Shown here: piece by piece, positions 41,293-50,777 of the stretch
How positions within the stretch are numbered: position 1 is the first letter of the stretch
Layout of the letters: each line of letters opens with the position of its first letter
NCBI RefSeq assembly: GCF_001482285.1
Contig: NZ_LOEP01000056.1
Coordinates: forward strand, 62,001 to 126,000
DNA: 64,000 nt
Direction of reading: 5' to 3'
Origin: Haloferax sp. Q22
GTDB lineage: Archaea > Halobacteriota > Halobacteria > Halobacteriales > Haloferacaceae
Translations under genes and position numbers: made by a program
Notes under the pieces: model-generated
The model's database searches: none
Told to the model about the DNA's origin: nothing
What the model saw: only the letters and a program-made list of their open reading frames with translations

Positions 41293-42624
41293 ATGACTGT
41301 TACCATCGTCGGTTCGCAACTCGGCGACGAGGGCAAAGGCGCGCTCGTCGACCTGTGGGGCGGCGACGCTGACATCGTCGTCCGCTATCAGGGCGGCGAC
41401 AACGCCGGCCACACCGTCGTCGAAGACGGCGAGGAGTACAAGCTTTCGCTCGTCCCGAGCGGGGCCGTCCGCGACAAGGTCGGCATCCTCGGAAACGGCT
41501 GCGTCATCAACCCCCGGACGCTGTTCTCCGAGATCGACGACCTCCGCGAGCGCGGCCTCGAACCCGACGTGCGCCTCGCCAAGCGCGCGCACGTCATCAT
41601 GCCGTACCACCGCCGCCTCGACAACATCGAAGAGGAGGCGAAGGCCGACTCGGACCTCACCGTCGGCACGACCGGTCGCGGCATCGGCCCCACCTACGAG
41701 GACAAGGCGGGTCGCCGCGGCATCCGCGTCGGCGACCTGCTCGACCCCGACGTGCTCCGCCAGCGGCTGGAGTACGTGGTTCCCAAGAAGAAGGCGCTCA
41801 TCGAGGACGTGTACGGCCTCGAAGCCGGCGAGGAGTGCGACGTCGAAGCGCTCGTCGAGGAGTACACCGAAATCGGTCGCCGCCTCCGCGAGGACGACAT
41901 GGCCGTCAACTGCGGCGACTTCCTCGCCGAGCGCCGCGAAGCCGGCGACAACGTGATGTTCGAGGGCGCACAGGGCACCCTCATCGACATCGACCACGGG
42001 AGCTACCCGTACGTGACCTCCTCGAACCCGACCGCGGGCGGCGCGGCCACCGGCACCGGCGTCGGCCCGACCGTCGTCGGACAGGGTGAGGTCGTCGGCA
42101 TCGTCAAGTCGTATCTCTCCCGCGTCGGCGAGGGGCCGATGCCGACCGAACTGAAAGACGACGAGCGCGAGGAGGAACTCGCGGACTTCATCCGCGAGAA
42201 GGGCGGCGAGTTCGGCACCGTCACCGGTCGCCCGCGCCGCATCGGCTGGCTCGACATGCCGATGCTCCGCCACGCCGCCCGCGTCAGCGGCTTCACCGGC
42301 ATCGCCGTCAACCACCTCGACGTGCTCGCCGGCCTCGACGAGGTCAAGGTCGGCCACGCCTACGAACTTGAGGGCGAAGAACGCCTGACGATGCCCGCGA
42401 CGACCGAGCGCTGGGGCGAGTGCGAACCCGTCCTCAAGGAGTTCGACACGTGGCCGGAAGTGGACTGGGCGGCCGTCGCCGAGGAGGGCTACGACGCCAT
42501 CCCGGACGCCGCGCAGGACTACCTCGAATACCTCTCGGACGAACTCGACGTGCCGATTTACGCCGTCGGCGTCGGTCCGGGCCGCGAGCAGACCGTCCAC
42601 ATCGAAAACCCGTTCGACAACTGA
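41293..42624 (+). CDS. purA: Adenylosuccinate synthetase
   Basis: 443 residues. The GTP/IMP-binding N-terminus VTIVGSQLGDEGKGALVDLW, the VRYQGGDNAGHTV loop, TTGRGIGPTYEDKAGR and the GTVTGRPRRIGWLD segment are all present and full length. It converts IMP and aspartate with GTP to adenylosuccinate, the first committed step to AMP. Divergent from the small winged-helix regulator across a 232-bp gap with an AT-rich part. The usual G-N-x-F/W-D motif near the start is here GSQLGDEGKG, normal for purA. Confidence 0.97.
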   Translation: MTVTIVGSQLGDEGKGALVDLWGGDADIVVRYQGGDNAGHTVVEDGEEYKLSLVPSGAVRDKVGILGNGCVINPRTLFSEIDDLRERGLEPDVRLAKRAHVIMPYHRRLDNIEEEAKADSDLTVGTTGRGIGPTYEDKAGRRGIRVGDLLDPDVLRQRLEYVVPKKKALIEDVYGLEAGEECDVEALVEEYTEIGRRLREDDMAVNCGDFLAERREAGDNVMFEGAQGTLIDIDHGSYPYVTSSNPTAGGAATGTGVGPTVVGQGEVVGIVKSYLSRVGEGPMPTELKDDEREEELADFIREKGGEFGTVTGRPRRIGWLDMPMLRHAARVSGFTGIAVNHLDVLAGLDEVKVGHAYELEGEERLTMPATTERWGECEPVLKEFDTWPEVDWAAVAEEGYDAIPDAAQDYLEYLSDELDVPIYAVGVGPGREQTVHIENPFDN

Positions 42625-42732
42625 GCGCCGAGCGGTCGGCCGACCGATGACGGCCCGCCGCCGTCCGCCGACCACCGCCGCGACGGAGCCGAACCCGTAC
42701 GCTTTTACTTCGCGCAATCCACCGTCACGACA

Positions 42733-42918
42733 ATGAAAGAATCCCTGATGGACATCCTCTGTGACCCCCTCGACAAGAGCGAACTCGAGCTGGAAGTCGA
42801 CGAGCGCGACGGCGACGAAATCCTCGAGGGGCGGCTCATCGGTACGGTCACCGGCGAGGTGTACCCCATCGAGGACGGCATCCCGAACCTCCTGCCGCCG
42901 GACATGCGCGACGACTGA
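42733..42918 (+). CDS. trm112: Trm112-type methyltransferase activator
   Basis: 61 residues: SLMDILCDPLDKSELELEVD, then GTVTGEVYPIEDGIPNLLPP, the Trm112 pattern with the conserved YPI-x-DGIP-x-LLP end. Trm112 binds and activates several methyltransferases acting on tRNA, rRNA and release factor. Three of the four zinc-binding cysteines of the eukaryotic type are replaced (one Cys remains at position 10), so this version is unlikely to bind zinc. Stands alone after purA with a 108-nt gap. Confidence 0.88.
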   Translation: MKESLMDILCDPLDKSELELEVDERDGDEILEGRLIGTVTGEVYPIEDGIPNLLPPDMRDD

Positions 42919-42980
42919 GGCGCGGCACCGCACCGCATCGGACCTGAACGTTTTTCTATTCTCGTATCGACGGTGAAGCC

Positions 42981-43562
42981 GTGTCGAACGCGCCGCTCAC
43001 CGTCACGCTGAACGACGAGCGCCCCCACGACCTCTCGGTAGCGCCGTCGTTCTCAACGAACGGCCCGTTCTCGGTCGAACTCGTGAACAACGGACAGGCG
43101 GTGCACGTCCACCTCCACATCGACGACGAACTCTCGCGTGCGGCGAGCCTGTCCGAAGGAAACCACTTCGTCGACGGCGGCCAGACCAAGACCGTCGAGG
43201 TGTTCGTCACCCCGCCGCCCGAACCCACCTCGGGGAAGCTCAAAATAGTCTCCGGCCACGGCACGGAGACGAGGTACGTCGACGTGACCGTCGAACCCGG
43301 CGAGGGCGGCAAACCGCCGGTCGACGTGGACGAGACGCTCTCGAAGCCCAAGCAACCCGACCCCGAGCCGAGCGTGACCGAGAGCATCGCGGACGTGTTC
43401 CCAAGCGTCGACCCGCGGGCCGCCCCGCTTTTCGGCCTCGCGCTCGTCGCGCTCGTCCTCGCGGTGGCGGTCGCCTCGGTGTTCGAGAGCTTCGCCATCA
43501 CCCTCGGTGCCGGCGTCGTCGTCGGCGGCGTCCTCGCGGCGCTGGTGCTGACGATGCGGTGA
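42981..43562 (+). CDS. Ig-like membrane-anchored protein (DUF7524-like)
   Basis: 193 residues from a GTG. Residues ~1-110 are a beta-sandwich-like domain (LTVTLNDERPHDLSVAPSFS, VELVNNGQAVHVHLHIDDEL), then a Pro/Glu linker and two membrane helices at ~149-168 and ~172-191. No signal peptide, so the beta domain may face the cytoplasm. His-rich patch HVHLHI noted. Function unknown; the DUF label is from memory. Lies just after trm112. Confidence 0.68.
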   Translation: MSNAPLTVTLNDERPHDLSVAPSFSTNGPFSVELVNNGQAVHVHLHIDDELSRAASLSEGNHFVDGGQTKTVEVFVTPPPEPTSGKLKIVSGHGTETRYVDVTVEPGEGGKPPVDVDETLSKPKQPDPEPSVTESIADVFPSVDPRAAPLFGLALVALVLAVAVASVFESFAITLGAGVVVGGVLAALVLTMR

Positions 43563-43602
43563 TGGCGTCCGAAAACGGAACGCAGAGCGCTCGCGGCGCG
43601 AC

Positions 43603-44775
43603 CTACTCGTCGTCGGGCGCGTCGGTCGGAACGCCACCGAGGTTGCCCTCGTCGTCGAATAACTTCGCGCGCAGGAACCGCGCCCGGTAGCGGTTCGCGC
43701 CCTCGTACACGTCGGCCTCGCGGATGTCGTCGGTGCGGTCGTCCGCGACGGCCTCGATGATATCTTCGACCTGTTCCTTCTCCGAGGGCGTGAGTTCGAA
43801 CTCGTACGTTTGGGTCCCCTCGCCCTCCAGCCGCGTCCACTTTCGGGACGCCGCGATGACGAGCGAACACGGCTCGCGGCACGGGAACGCGCCGTCGCCG
43901 CCGTCCACGTCGAGGTCGGTCTCGTCGTCGTACTGCCACTCGCGGCGCTTGACGCACTGGCTGTCGTCGCAACAGGTCTCCGCGACCCAGTTGACGTGCT
44001 CGTGGCCGTCGCCGCGGTTCCACGTCTTCACGACGCTGTACATCCCGGTCTGGCGGCCGATGGCGTCCTTCCAGTGGGCCACGTCGAGTTCACCCCGGCG
44101 CTCGCGGTACCAGTTCGGCACCGACGCGGGGTAGAACGTCTCGACGGTCTCGACGAGGTCGCGAGCGTCGAGGTCGGGGAACACCCAGCCGCCGGCGAGG
44201 TTGTTACCGGTCTTCAGCGGGCGGTACCGCCCTTTCTCATCGTAGGTCGCTAACTGGCGGGCCGCGAGCGGTTCGTGGTAGGGGTCGAGGTCGTCGCGGT
44301 CGGCGTCGGCCTCGTCGGCGTGGCGGAGTTCGTAGGAGCGCTCGCCGTGGTCGTCGACGGTAACCGTGACGAGCAGTTGGCCCCACTCGCGACTGAACGC
44401 GTCTCGGAGGGCGTCGTAGCGCTCGGGGACCGAGGCGGCGTCGCCGTCGTCTCCGAATCCATCGTTGTCGCCGTCGTCTCCGTCCCCACCGTCGTCGCCT
44501 CCCGAATCGACTGGTGCGCCCTCGACCCAGCGGAGGAACGCCCGCCGCTGGGGGCTGGACTCGCCGACGACTTCGGACCAGAAGTACCAGTTCGTCGCGT
44601 AGTCGTCGTAGTCTGTGAGGGCCTCGCGGAGGCCGCCTTCCGTGAGTCCTTTCAGCGTCGATTCGGGCGTTTCGAGGCGGAAGCCGTCGTCGCCGTGGAC
44701 GACGGAGAGTCCGTCGAGAGAGATTCCGTCGCCGGTTGCTGCGGCGTCGACGAGGGCGTCGAGGTGGTGCCCCAT
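43603..44775 (-). CDS. DR2241 family protein (4Fe-4S domain)
   Basis: 390 residues. The N-terminal half has the DR2241 stabilising-domain look (TLKGLTEGGLREALTDYDDY, NWYFWSEVVG) with a Gly/Asp linker inserted at ~95-115. The C-terminal half has a cysteine cluster (ETCCDDSQCVKRREWQ, FPCREPCS) that fits the DR2241 iron-sulfur domain. The family is typically encoded beside CbiX-type chelatases, as here: its ATG overlaps the CbiX stop by one base. Probably an accessory to tetrapyrrole metal handling. Confidence 0.85.
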   Translation of the reverse strand: MGHHLDALVDAAATGDGISLDGLSVVHGDDGFRLETPESTLKGLTEGGLREALTDYDDYATNWYFWSEVVGESSPQRRAFLRWVEGAPVDSGGDDGGDGDDGDNDGFGDDGDAASVPERYDALRDAFSREWGQLLVTVTVDDHGERSYELRHADEADADRDDLDPYHEPLAARQLATYDEKGRYRPLKTGNNLAGGWVFPDLDARDLVETVETFYPASVPNWYRERRGELDVAHWKDAIGRQTGMYSVVKTWNRGDGHEHVNWVAETCCDDSQCVKRREWQYDDETDLDVDGGDGAFPCREPCSLVIAASRKWTRLEGEGTQTYEFELTPSEKEQVEDIIEAVADDRTDDIREADVYEGANRYRARFLRAKLFDDEGNLGGVPTDAPDDE

Positions 44776-45653
44776 CAGTTCGCCTCCTGCGGCGTCTTCC
44801 GGGTGCGTTCGCGCACGACTTCGAGGCTGTTACCGATGTCGGCGCCCGCGTCGGCGGCGCGTTCGAGCACCACGTCGGCCATGAGCCCCTCGGTTCCGAC
44901 CGCACCGGCGTACCAGAGGCGGTGGCCGTCGACCTCGGCGGGCACGTCGTAGCCCGTGCGGTAGTCGTCGGTCAGACCCATGTCCTCCGGGATGTCCTCT
45001 TGGGTGTGGAAGCCGTCGGCGATAAACAGCGGGACGACGACCACGTCCTCGGAGTCGAAGTAGTCCGTCACGTCGTCCACTTCGGGTTCCTCGTCCATGT
45101 AGAGCGCCTGTACCTCGTCGAAGCGGTCCATCTCCCGGATGCGGTCGGCGTGGTACTCGATGGCCTTCGCGGAGTTCTCGTTGCGCTCGGTCCCGTGGCC
45201 GACGACGGCGAGGCCGAACCCCTCGCCGACGTTCGGGTCGCCGGTGACCGTCTCGGCGCGGCGGACCAACACGTCGGTCATCGCCGCGTGGGTTCCGACC
45301 GGCCCGCAGTAGTGAATCGTCTTCTCGGGCACGTCCGTCGCGGTGAGCGTGACGTGCGACGCCGACAGGCCGTCGGAGTCCCAGTCGGCCACGTCCCACC
45401 CTTCGAGGCGGAGTTCGCGCGGGATGACCTGCTCCGTGAAGTAGCCCTCGCTGATGAAAAGCGGGACGACGTACACCTCGTCGGCCTCGACGGTCCGGAG
45501 CACCTCGCGAATCGACGGCTCTTCCTTCCAGAAGCCGGTTCGCACCTCGTCGAACGCGCCCACCTCGCGGACCGTGTCCGCGTGGTCGTAGGTGGGGGCG
45601 CTCGAATCCGGGTTCAGGTGCGACCCGTGCGCCACGATGACCAGGGCTTGCAT
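44775..45653 (-). CDS. cbiX: CbiX-type sirohydrochlorin chelatase (two-domain)
   Basis: 292 residues in two CbiX/SirB-like halves. Each half starts with an alpha/beta chelatase core: VIVAHGSHLNPDS (with the catalytic His) and LAVVGHGTERNEN, and each has a PLFISEGYFTEQ / PLFIADGFHTQE second-His motif. It inserts Co2+ (cobalamin) or Fe2+ (siroheme) into sirohydrochlorin. Coupled to the DR2241 gene downstream. Together with the B12/heme importer at 58-61 kb this gives the window two tetrapyrrole loci. Confidence 0.9.
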   Translation of the reverse strand: MQALVIVAHGSHLNPDSSAPTYDHADTVREVGAFDEVRTGFWKEEPSIREVLRTVEADEVYVVPLFISEGYFTEQVIPRELRLEGWDVADWDSDGLSASHVTLTATDVPEKTIHYCGPVGTHAAMTDVLVRRAETVTGDPNVGEGFGLAVVGHGTERNENSAKAIEYHADRIREMDRFDEVQALYMDEEPEVDDVTDYFDSEDVVVVPLFIADGFHTQEDIPEDMGLTDDYRTGYDVPAEVDGHRLWYAGAVGTEGLMADVVLERAADAGADIGNSLEVVRERTRKTPQEAN

Positions 45654-45843
45654 GTCCGGGGGTTACGAGGCGACTGTCTTATGAACTTCGCATCGAAGAA
45701 AGGAATCTTCGGATTCGGACAACTCGCGTTCACCACTCGTTCAAGGAATACGACGCGGCACGCGGAGAGTCGCGACTCGGGGACGACCGCGACAGCGCCC
45801 AGCGAGCGGCGCTTTTTTGCGCGCGCCCGACGACCCGGCAGAC

Positions 45844-46338
45844 ATGTCCCTCGCCGCCGACGCGCGCGACGCAGTCCGCGAACGACCGTACCTCCTCGCC
45901 GCGCTCCGCGCGGGCGTCGTCAACTACGCCGCCGCCGCGGCCGAACTCGACCTCGGCGACGACGAGGCGGTCGCGGCCGCGCTCCGCCGGTTCGCCGACG
46001 ACCTCCCGCCGCTCGAAGCCGACCCCCGAGACGCCAGCGTGACGATGCGAAGCGGCGTCGGCCTCGTCGGCGAGGATGTCGAGGCGACCGACGAGGACCC
46101 CGTGCTCTCGGTCGCCGGCGTCGACCTCGCGAGCGGCGGTCCCCTCACGGCTATCATCGCTGAGGGCGAGGTGGACCCGACCGTTCTCACCGCCGTCCTC
46201 TCCCGACTCGACGCCGAGTCGGTCGTCGTCGACGCCGCGGGCGTCGCGGGCGACACGCTCGCCGTGGTCGTGCCGCGTCGACAGGGGGCCGCCGCCCTCC
46301 GCGTCGTCGAAGCGGCCGTCAGCGATTTATACGCCTGA
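45844..46338 (+). CDS. ACT-like regulatory protein (DUF7523-like)
   Basis: 164 residues. The N-terminal ~60 residues form a helical HTH-like module (DAVRERPYLLAALRAGVVNY, AAAAELDLGDDEAVAAALRR); after a linker, ~95-160 has the strand-helix order of an ACT domain (PLTAIIAEGEVDPTVLTAVL, GDTLAVVVPRRQGAAALRVV). ACT domains bind amino acids. This layout suggests a ligand-sensing regulator, but no family name is certain. Confidence 0.7.
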   Translation: MSLAADARDAVRERPYLLAALRAGVVNYAAAAAELDLGDDEAVAAALRRFADDLPPLEADPRDASVTMRSGVGLVGEDVEATDEDPVLSVAGVDLASGGPLTAIIAEGEVDPTVLTAVLSRLDAESVVVDAAGVAGDTLAVVVPRRQGAAALRVVEAAVSDLYA

Positions 46339-46392
46339 TTTTCGGATATCACGGTTGATAGCCGGCGGCCGGCGCTTATTACGTCGGAGCCG

Positions 46393-48186
46393 GTGAGTAC
46401 GTCAATGGTTTCGCCCAGCCCCCGCGACGACGACGGCAACATCTCGCTTTCATCCACGGAACTCCTCGCCGAACTCGACCTCGACGCCGACGAGTTGGGG
46501 TGGCGGCAGTCGTTCGTCGGCTTCGACGACGAGGACGCCGCGCGTCTCGCGGACCTCCGGGGCGTCGTCGAGGCCCGTGACGAGGCACTCGTCGACGGCT
46601 TCGTCGAGCCGATTCTCGCCAACGAGCGGACGACGGACGTCATCGACCGCTCGAAGACCGACCTCGACGGCCTCCGCGCGGTCGTCTCCGGCTACTACCG
46701 CTCGTTCACCGACGGGAACTACGACCAGAACCACTACGCGGCGCGCACGCGAATCGGCCTACTCCACGACAAACTCGACATGCCGCTGCACTACTTCGGC
46801 GGGATGTTCGCCAACGTCACCGGCATCTTCGCGGACGAACTCCGCGGACGCGCCATCGACGACGCCACCGAGTCGCTGTCGGGCGAAGACGCCGACCGCG
46901 TCGAACGCGTCGTCGACGAGGCGTTCGCTGACATGATGGCCGTCGTCCGCGGGCTCAACCTCGACCGACAGGTCGTCAACGCAACCTACCTCTACTCGTA
47001 CTCGCTGGACGTTCGCGAGGAGGTCCGCCGGGCCAGAGAGAGCCGCGGGGATCTGGAGTCGGTCGCATCCCAGCTCCACGAGGAGACCGCCGGGACGAGC
47101 GAGAGCATCGCGGAAATCGAGGGGCTGGCGGCCCGACAGGCCGACATGACCGAGGAAATCGCCGCCGAGCTGTCGAACCTCAGCGCGACCGTCGAGGAGG
47201 TCGCGGCCACCGCCGACGACGTGTCCTCGCGGAGCGACGAGGCCACCACGCGGGCCGAGGAGGGACGCGCCGAGGCCGGCGAGGCAATCGGCGCGATGCG
47301 GCAGGTCGGCGACGACCGCGACGAGATAACCGTGAACGTCGAGGCGCTCGTGGCCGCCATCGACGAGATTCAGAACATCGTCGAGGTCATCGACGAGGTG
47401 GCCGACCGGACGAACCTGCTCGCGCTCAACGCCTCCATCGAGGCCGCCCGCGCCGGCGAGGCGGGGTCCGGCTTCGCCGTCGTCGCGGACGAGGTGAAGT
47501 CGCTCGCGAACGAGTCGAAGTCGCAGGCCGAGCGCATCGGCCAGATGATAGAGGACGTGACAGACCACATCGAGGACACCGCCGAGGCGCTGTCGTCGGC
47601 CGACGAGAACATCGACCACGGCATCGAGCGGGTCGAATCGACCGTCGAGAGCCTCGACGAGATCACCGACTCGGTCGCCGACGTGACCGACGGCATCGAC
47701 GAGGTGGCGCGGGCGACCGACGAGCAGGCGACGCTCACCTCCGACATCGCCACCTTCGTCGACGACGCGGCGACGCAGGTCGACGAGGTGACCGCGGAGA
47801 TAGACCGTATCTCCGAGAGCGTCTCCGAGCAGGCCGAACAGGCCGCCGACCTCGACACGGCCGTCGAGGAGTTGGACCGCGAGGCCGACCTCGAATCGTT
47901 CCGCCGGCGCGCGGAGACGACGACCGACGGCGGCGTCGCAACCAGAGGCGGGCACTACGCGCTCGCGTCGGCGGCGAACGCCGACCGCGCGGTCAGCAGG
48001 GAGGCGGAACCTGCGAGTCTGACGGGCGACCGAGTCGGCGGCGCGGGGTCCACCCCGGCCGACGGCGACGCGACTGACGACGACCCGACCGACCGGATTC
48101 CGGCGTTCGTCAAGCGACTGCTCTCGGAGGAGACGCTGGCGAAAATTCGCCGCGGCGAGGCCGACCGCCCGGAGTGGACGAAGTAG
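46393..48186 (+). CDS. hemAT: Globin-coupled methyl-accepting sensor HemAT
   Basis: 597 residues from GTG 46393 (ATG 46405 is an alternative). Residues ~25-195 are a protoglobin domain; the proximal heme His is in [20 protein letters not shown] (His125). The C-terminal ~350 residues are a cytoplasmic MCP signalling hairpin with the conserved tip [20 protein letters not shown]. No membrane helices: a soluble oxygen sensor that feeds CheA/CheW and drives aerotaxis. A Ser/Asp-rich tail follows the hairpin. Confidence 0.95.
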   Translation: MSTSMVSPSPRDDDGNISLSSTELLAELDLDADELGWRQSFVGFDDEDAARLADLRGVVEARDEALVDGFVEPILANERTTDVIDRSKTDLDGLRAVVSGYYRSFTDGNYDQNHYAARTRIGLLHDKLDMPLHYFGGMFANVTGIFADELRGRAIDDATESLSGEDADRVERVVDEAFADMMAVVRGLNLDRQVVNATYLYSYSLDVREEVRRARESRGDLESVASQLHEETAGTSESIAEIEGLAARQADMTEEIAAELSNLSATVEEVAATADDVSSRSDEATTRAEEGRAEAGEAIGAMRQVGDDRDEITVNVEALVAAIDEIQNIVEVIDEVADRTNLLALNASIEAARAGEAGSGFAVVADEVKSLANESKSQAERIGQMIEDVTDHIEDTAEALSSADENIDHGIERVESTVESLDEITDSVADVTDGIDEVARATDEQATLTSDIATFVDDAATQVDEVTAEIDRISESVSEQAEQAADLDTAVEELDREADLESFRRRAETTTDGGVATRGGHYALASAANADRAVSREAEPASLTGDRVGGAGSTPADGDATDDDPTDRIPAFVKRLLSEETLAKIRRGEADRPEWTK

Positions 48187-48314
48187 CCGCCGCGAGGAGG
48201 TGACGACGGCGCGGCGGTCGCCCCGTAAGGACGGAGACACACCGACCGCGCACCGACCGTGCACCGACCGCGCTTCCGACGGGTTGAAAGTGGTCCCGGA
48301 AGTAGCCGAGTGTG

Positions 48315-49799
48315 ATGACCCTGTCCGTGACCAACACCCTGACGGGAGAGCGCGAGGAGTTCGAGTCGCACGGCGACGAAGTGTTGCTCTACGTCTGTGG
48401 ACTGACGGTCTCGGACCACGCCCACCTCGGCCACGCCCGCCTGTGGATGCACGCCGACCTGATGCACCGCTGGCTGGACTACGAGGGCTACGACGTGCGC
48501 CACGTCGAGAACTTCACCGACGTGAACGAGAAGATAGCCGCCCGCATCGGCGAGGACGACCTCGGCGACGACGAGGCGAGCGTCGCCGAGCACTTCGTCG
48601 GCGACGTGATTCACGACATGCGCGGGCTCAACCTGAAGCGCGCCGAGGTCTACCCGCGCGTCTCCGAGCACGTCCCCGAGATTATCGACCTCATTCAGAC
48701 GCTCGTCGACCGCGGCCACGCCTACGAATCCAACGGCTCCGTCTACTTCGACGTGTCCACGTTCGACGACTACGGGAAGCTCTCGAACCAGAAACTCGAG
48801 GAACTGGAGTCGCGGGCGACGAAAGACGAGCGCTCCGAGAAGCGCAACCCGACCGACTTCGCGCTCTGGAAGGCCGGCGCGGTCGACCCTAAGACGGCCG
48901 CCGAACACCGGAACCCCGACCTCGAACCGCTCCACGAACCGTGCGGCGAGACGTGGGAGTCGCCGTGGGGCGAGGGCCGACCCGGCTGGCACATCGAGTG
49001 CTCGGCGATGTCGATGACGCACCTCGGCGACACCCTCGACATCCACGTCGGCGGCCGCGACCTCGTGTTCCCGCACCACGAGAACGAAATCGCCCAGTCG
49101 GAGGCGGCGACCGGCCAGCAGTTCGCCCGCTACTGGCTCCACGTCGGCCTGCTCCAGACGGAGGGCGACAAGATGAGTTCGAGTCTCGGCAACTTCTTCA
49201 CCGTCGGCGACGCCCTCGACGAGTTCGGCGCGGACGTGATTCGGACGTTCTACCTCTCGACGGCCTACGGCTCCGAACAGACGTACTCCGAGGAGACCAT
49301 CGCCGAGGCCGAAGAGCGCTGGGAGCGCCTCGAACGCGCCTACGAGGCCGCCGTCGACGCGGTCGACAGCCCCGACGCCCGGACGAAAGTCGAGGCGACG
49401 GAACTCCGCGACACCGTGACCGCGACCCGCGAGAACTTCCGCGAGGCGATGAACGACGACTTCAACGTCCGCGAGGCGATGGCCGAGCTGCTCGGCCTCG
49501 CCGGCGCGGTCAACCGCCACGTCGCTGACGCCGACCACTACGACTACCGCGCGCTCCGCCGGGCCGTCGAGGCGTTCGAGGACCTCGGCGGCGAGGTGTT
49601 CGGCCTCTCGTTCGGCGACGCTGGCGAGGGCGGCGACGTGTCGGTCGCGGAAGACCTCGTGCAGCTCGTCTTGGACGTGCGCGAGGCCGAGCGCGAGGCG
49701 GGCAACTACGAGCGCGCCGACGACCTTCGCGACGACCTGACGGCGCTCGGCGTCGAGGTCGAAGACGGCCCCGACGGCGCGACGTTCCGCTTCGAGTAG
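48315..49799 (+). CDS. cysS: Cysteinyl-tRNA synthetase
   Basis: 494 residues from the ATG at 48315. Class I signatures: the HIGH box as HLGHARLW (~residue 36), the zinc-binding residues (LYVCGLTVSD; GWHIECSAMS; FPHHENE) and the KMSKS loop as GDKMSSSLGNF (~residue 285). The C-terminal DALR-type helical domain is complete. It charges tRNA-Cys. Tail overlaps by adjacency with the convergent nitroreductase gene (no gap). Confidence 0.97.
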   Translation: MTLSVTNTLTGEREEFESHGDEVLLYVCGLTVSDHAHLGHARLWMHADLMHRWLDYEGYDVRHVENFTDVNEKIAARIGEDDLGDDEASVAEHFVGDVIHDMRGLNLKRAEVYPRVSEHVPEIIDLIQTLVDRGHAYESNGSVYFDVSTFDDYGKLSNQKLEELESRATKDERSEKRNPTDFALWKAGAVDPKTAAEHRNPDLEPLHEPCGETWESPWGEGRPGWHIECSAMSMTHLGDTLDIHVGGRDLVFPHHENEIAQSEAATGQQFARYWLHVGLLQTEGDKMSSSLGNFFTVGDALDEFGADVIRTFYLSTAYGSEQTYSEETIAEAEERWERLERAYEAAVDAVDSPDARTKVEATELRDTVTATRENFREAMNDDFNVREAMAELLGLAGAVNRHVADADHYDYRALRRAVEAFEDLGGEVFGLSFGDAGEGGDVSVAEDLVQLVLDVREAEREAGNYERADDLRDDLTALGVEVEDGPDGATFRFE

Positions 49800-50273
49800 T
49801 CAGTCGAACCGAAACAGCACGACTGCGACGTCGGCTCGCGCCCCCTCGTCGGCCGCGGTTCGACCGCCGCCGTTCTCGGATATCCCGAGTTCACGAGCCA
49901 ACAGGCCGTGGGCCGCGGCGTAGCGGTCGAGCAGGTCCGCGGCGAACTCGCCCGTGACGACCTCGCCGGTCGCCTCGCGCCGCTGGCCGCGGTACCACAG
50001 GCGGCACGCCATCGGCCGGCGGAAGTTCTTCCACCAGTTGCTCTCCGCCTCGGGCGTGACGGCGACGATGCCGCCGCCCGCGACGGCGTAGGCGACGGGG
50101 AACCTGTACCGTCGCCCGCTCTTGGGGCCGACGTAGGAGACGAGCACGAACCAGCGACTGGCGAGTCGGTGGAGCGGCGAGCGGAGCACGCGACGCAGAA
50201 ACGGGTTGGCGAACCGCTGTTCGAGCATTCGCTGTGCGTCCGAAACGCGGTCGGTGGCGGCGGTCGGGGACAT
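49800..50273 (-). CDS. Nitroreductase/deazaflavin (F420)-dependent oxidoreductase family protein
   Basis: 157 residues from the ATG at 50273. The split-barrel core is of the Ddn type: LVSYVGPKSGRRYRFPVAYA, IVAVTPEAESNWWKNFRR (the SxWWxNL-like loop contacting F420) and CRLWYRGQRREATGEVV. These enzymes use F420H2 to reduce quinones or nitro compounds, and haloarchaea make F420. Upstream in-frame codons to 50324 lack family similarity. Confidence 0.85.
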   Translation of the reverse strand: MSPTAATDRVSDAQRMLEQRFANPFLRRVLRSPLHRLASRWFVLVSYVGPKSGRRYRFPVAYAVAGGGIVAVTPEAESNWWKNFRRPMACRLWYRGQRREATGEVVTGEFAADLLDRYAAAHGLLARELGISENGGGRTAADEGARADVAVVLFRFD

Positions 50274-50351
50274 CTGTTCGCGTATTCGTACGGCCCCGCC
50301 GGAGAAAAACCGGTCACACGGCAAACGGGTGTAAGGCAGGTGCGAAGCGGG

Positions 50352-50636
50352 TCACATCGTAAACAGGTGCGAGTCGTCCGGGATGTCGAACAACCCCATC
50401 CTGACGCCCGCGTCGAGCCAGCCGTAGCCGTACGAGAACGACGCCAGCGCGTTTACCCAGTCGTCGTCGGCCTTGAAGTGTCGGCCGTCGTCGAGGTAGG
50501 ACTCGGCCATCTCTAAACAGTCGGCGGCTGCCTCGCCGAGGTGCGTCTCGTCGGGGACGGCCTGCACCGCCTCGTCGAGCGCGTCGGCGAGCATCCCCTC
50601 GTAACGGTTCGTCTTCTCCTGTAGGTCGGCGGCCAT
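50352..50636 (-). CDS. DUF357 family protein
   Basis: 94 residues: a helical bundle, ADLQEKTNRYEGMLADALDE then AADCLEMAESYLDDGRHFKA and DDDWVNALASFSYGYGWLDA. This is the archaeal DUF357 signature (a short TPR-like helical hairpin with GYGWLDAG). Probably a protein-interaction module; function unknown. The start ATG at 50636 precedes the conserved first helix. Divergent from thioredoxin reductase. Confidence 0.85.
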   Translation of the reverse strand: MAADLQEKTNRYEGMLADALDEAVQAVPDETHLGEAAADCLEMAESYLDDGRHFKADDDWVNALASFSYGYGWLDAGVRMGLFDIPDDSHLFTM

Positions 50637-50777
50637 GCGGAGTGATGCGTCGGCGACGGATACCGGTCTTTCGCTCCGCGCGCCGCGAACGCTGTGGCAT
50701 GCGATATCGTGCCGGTGTTGTAGCACTCCTCGCAATACAGCGAAACCTTAAGACACCGGTGTAGCGAACTATCGGAC

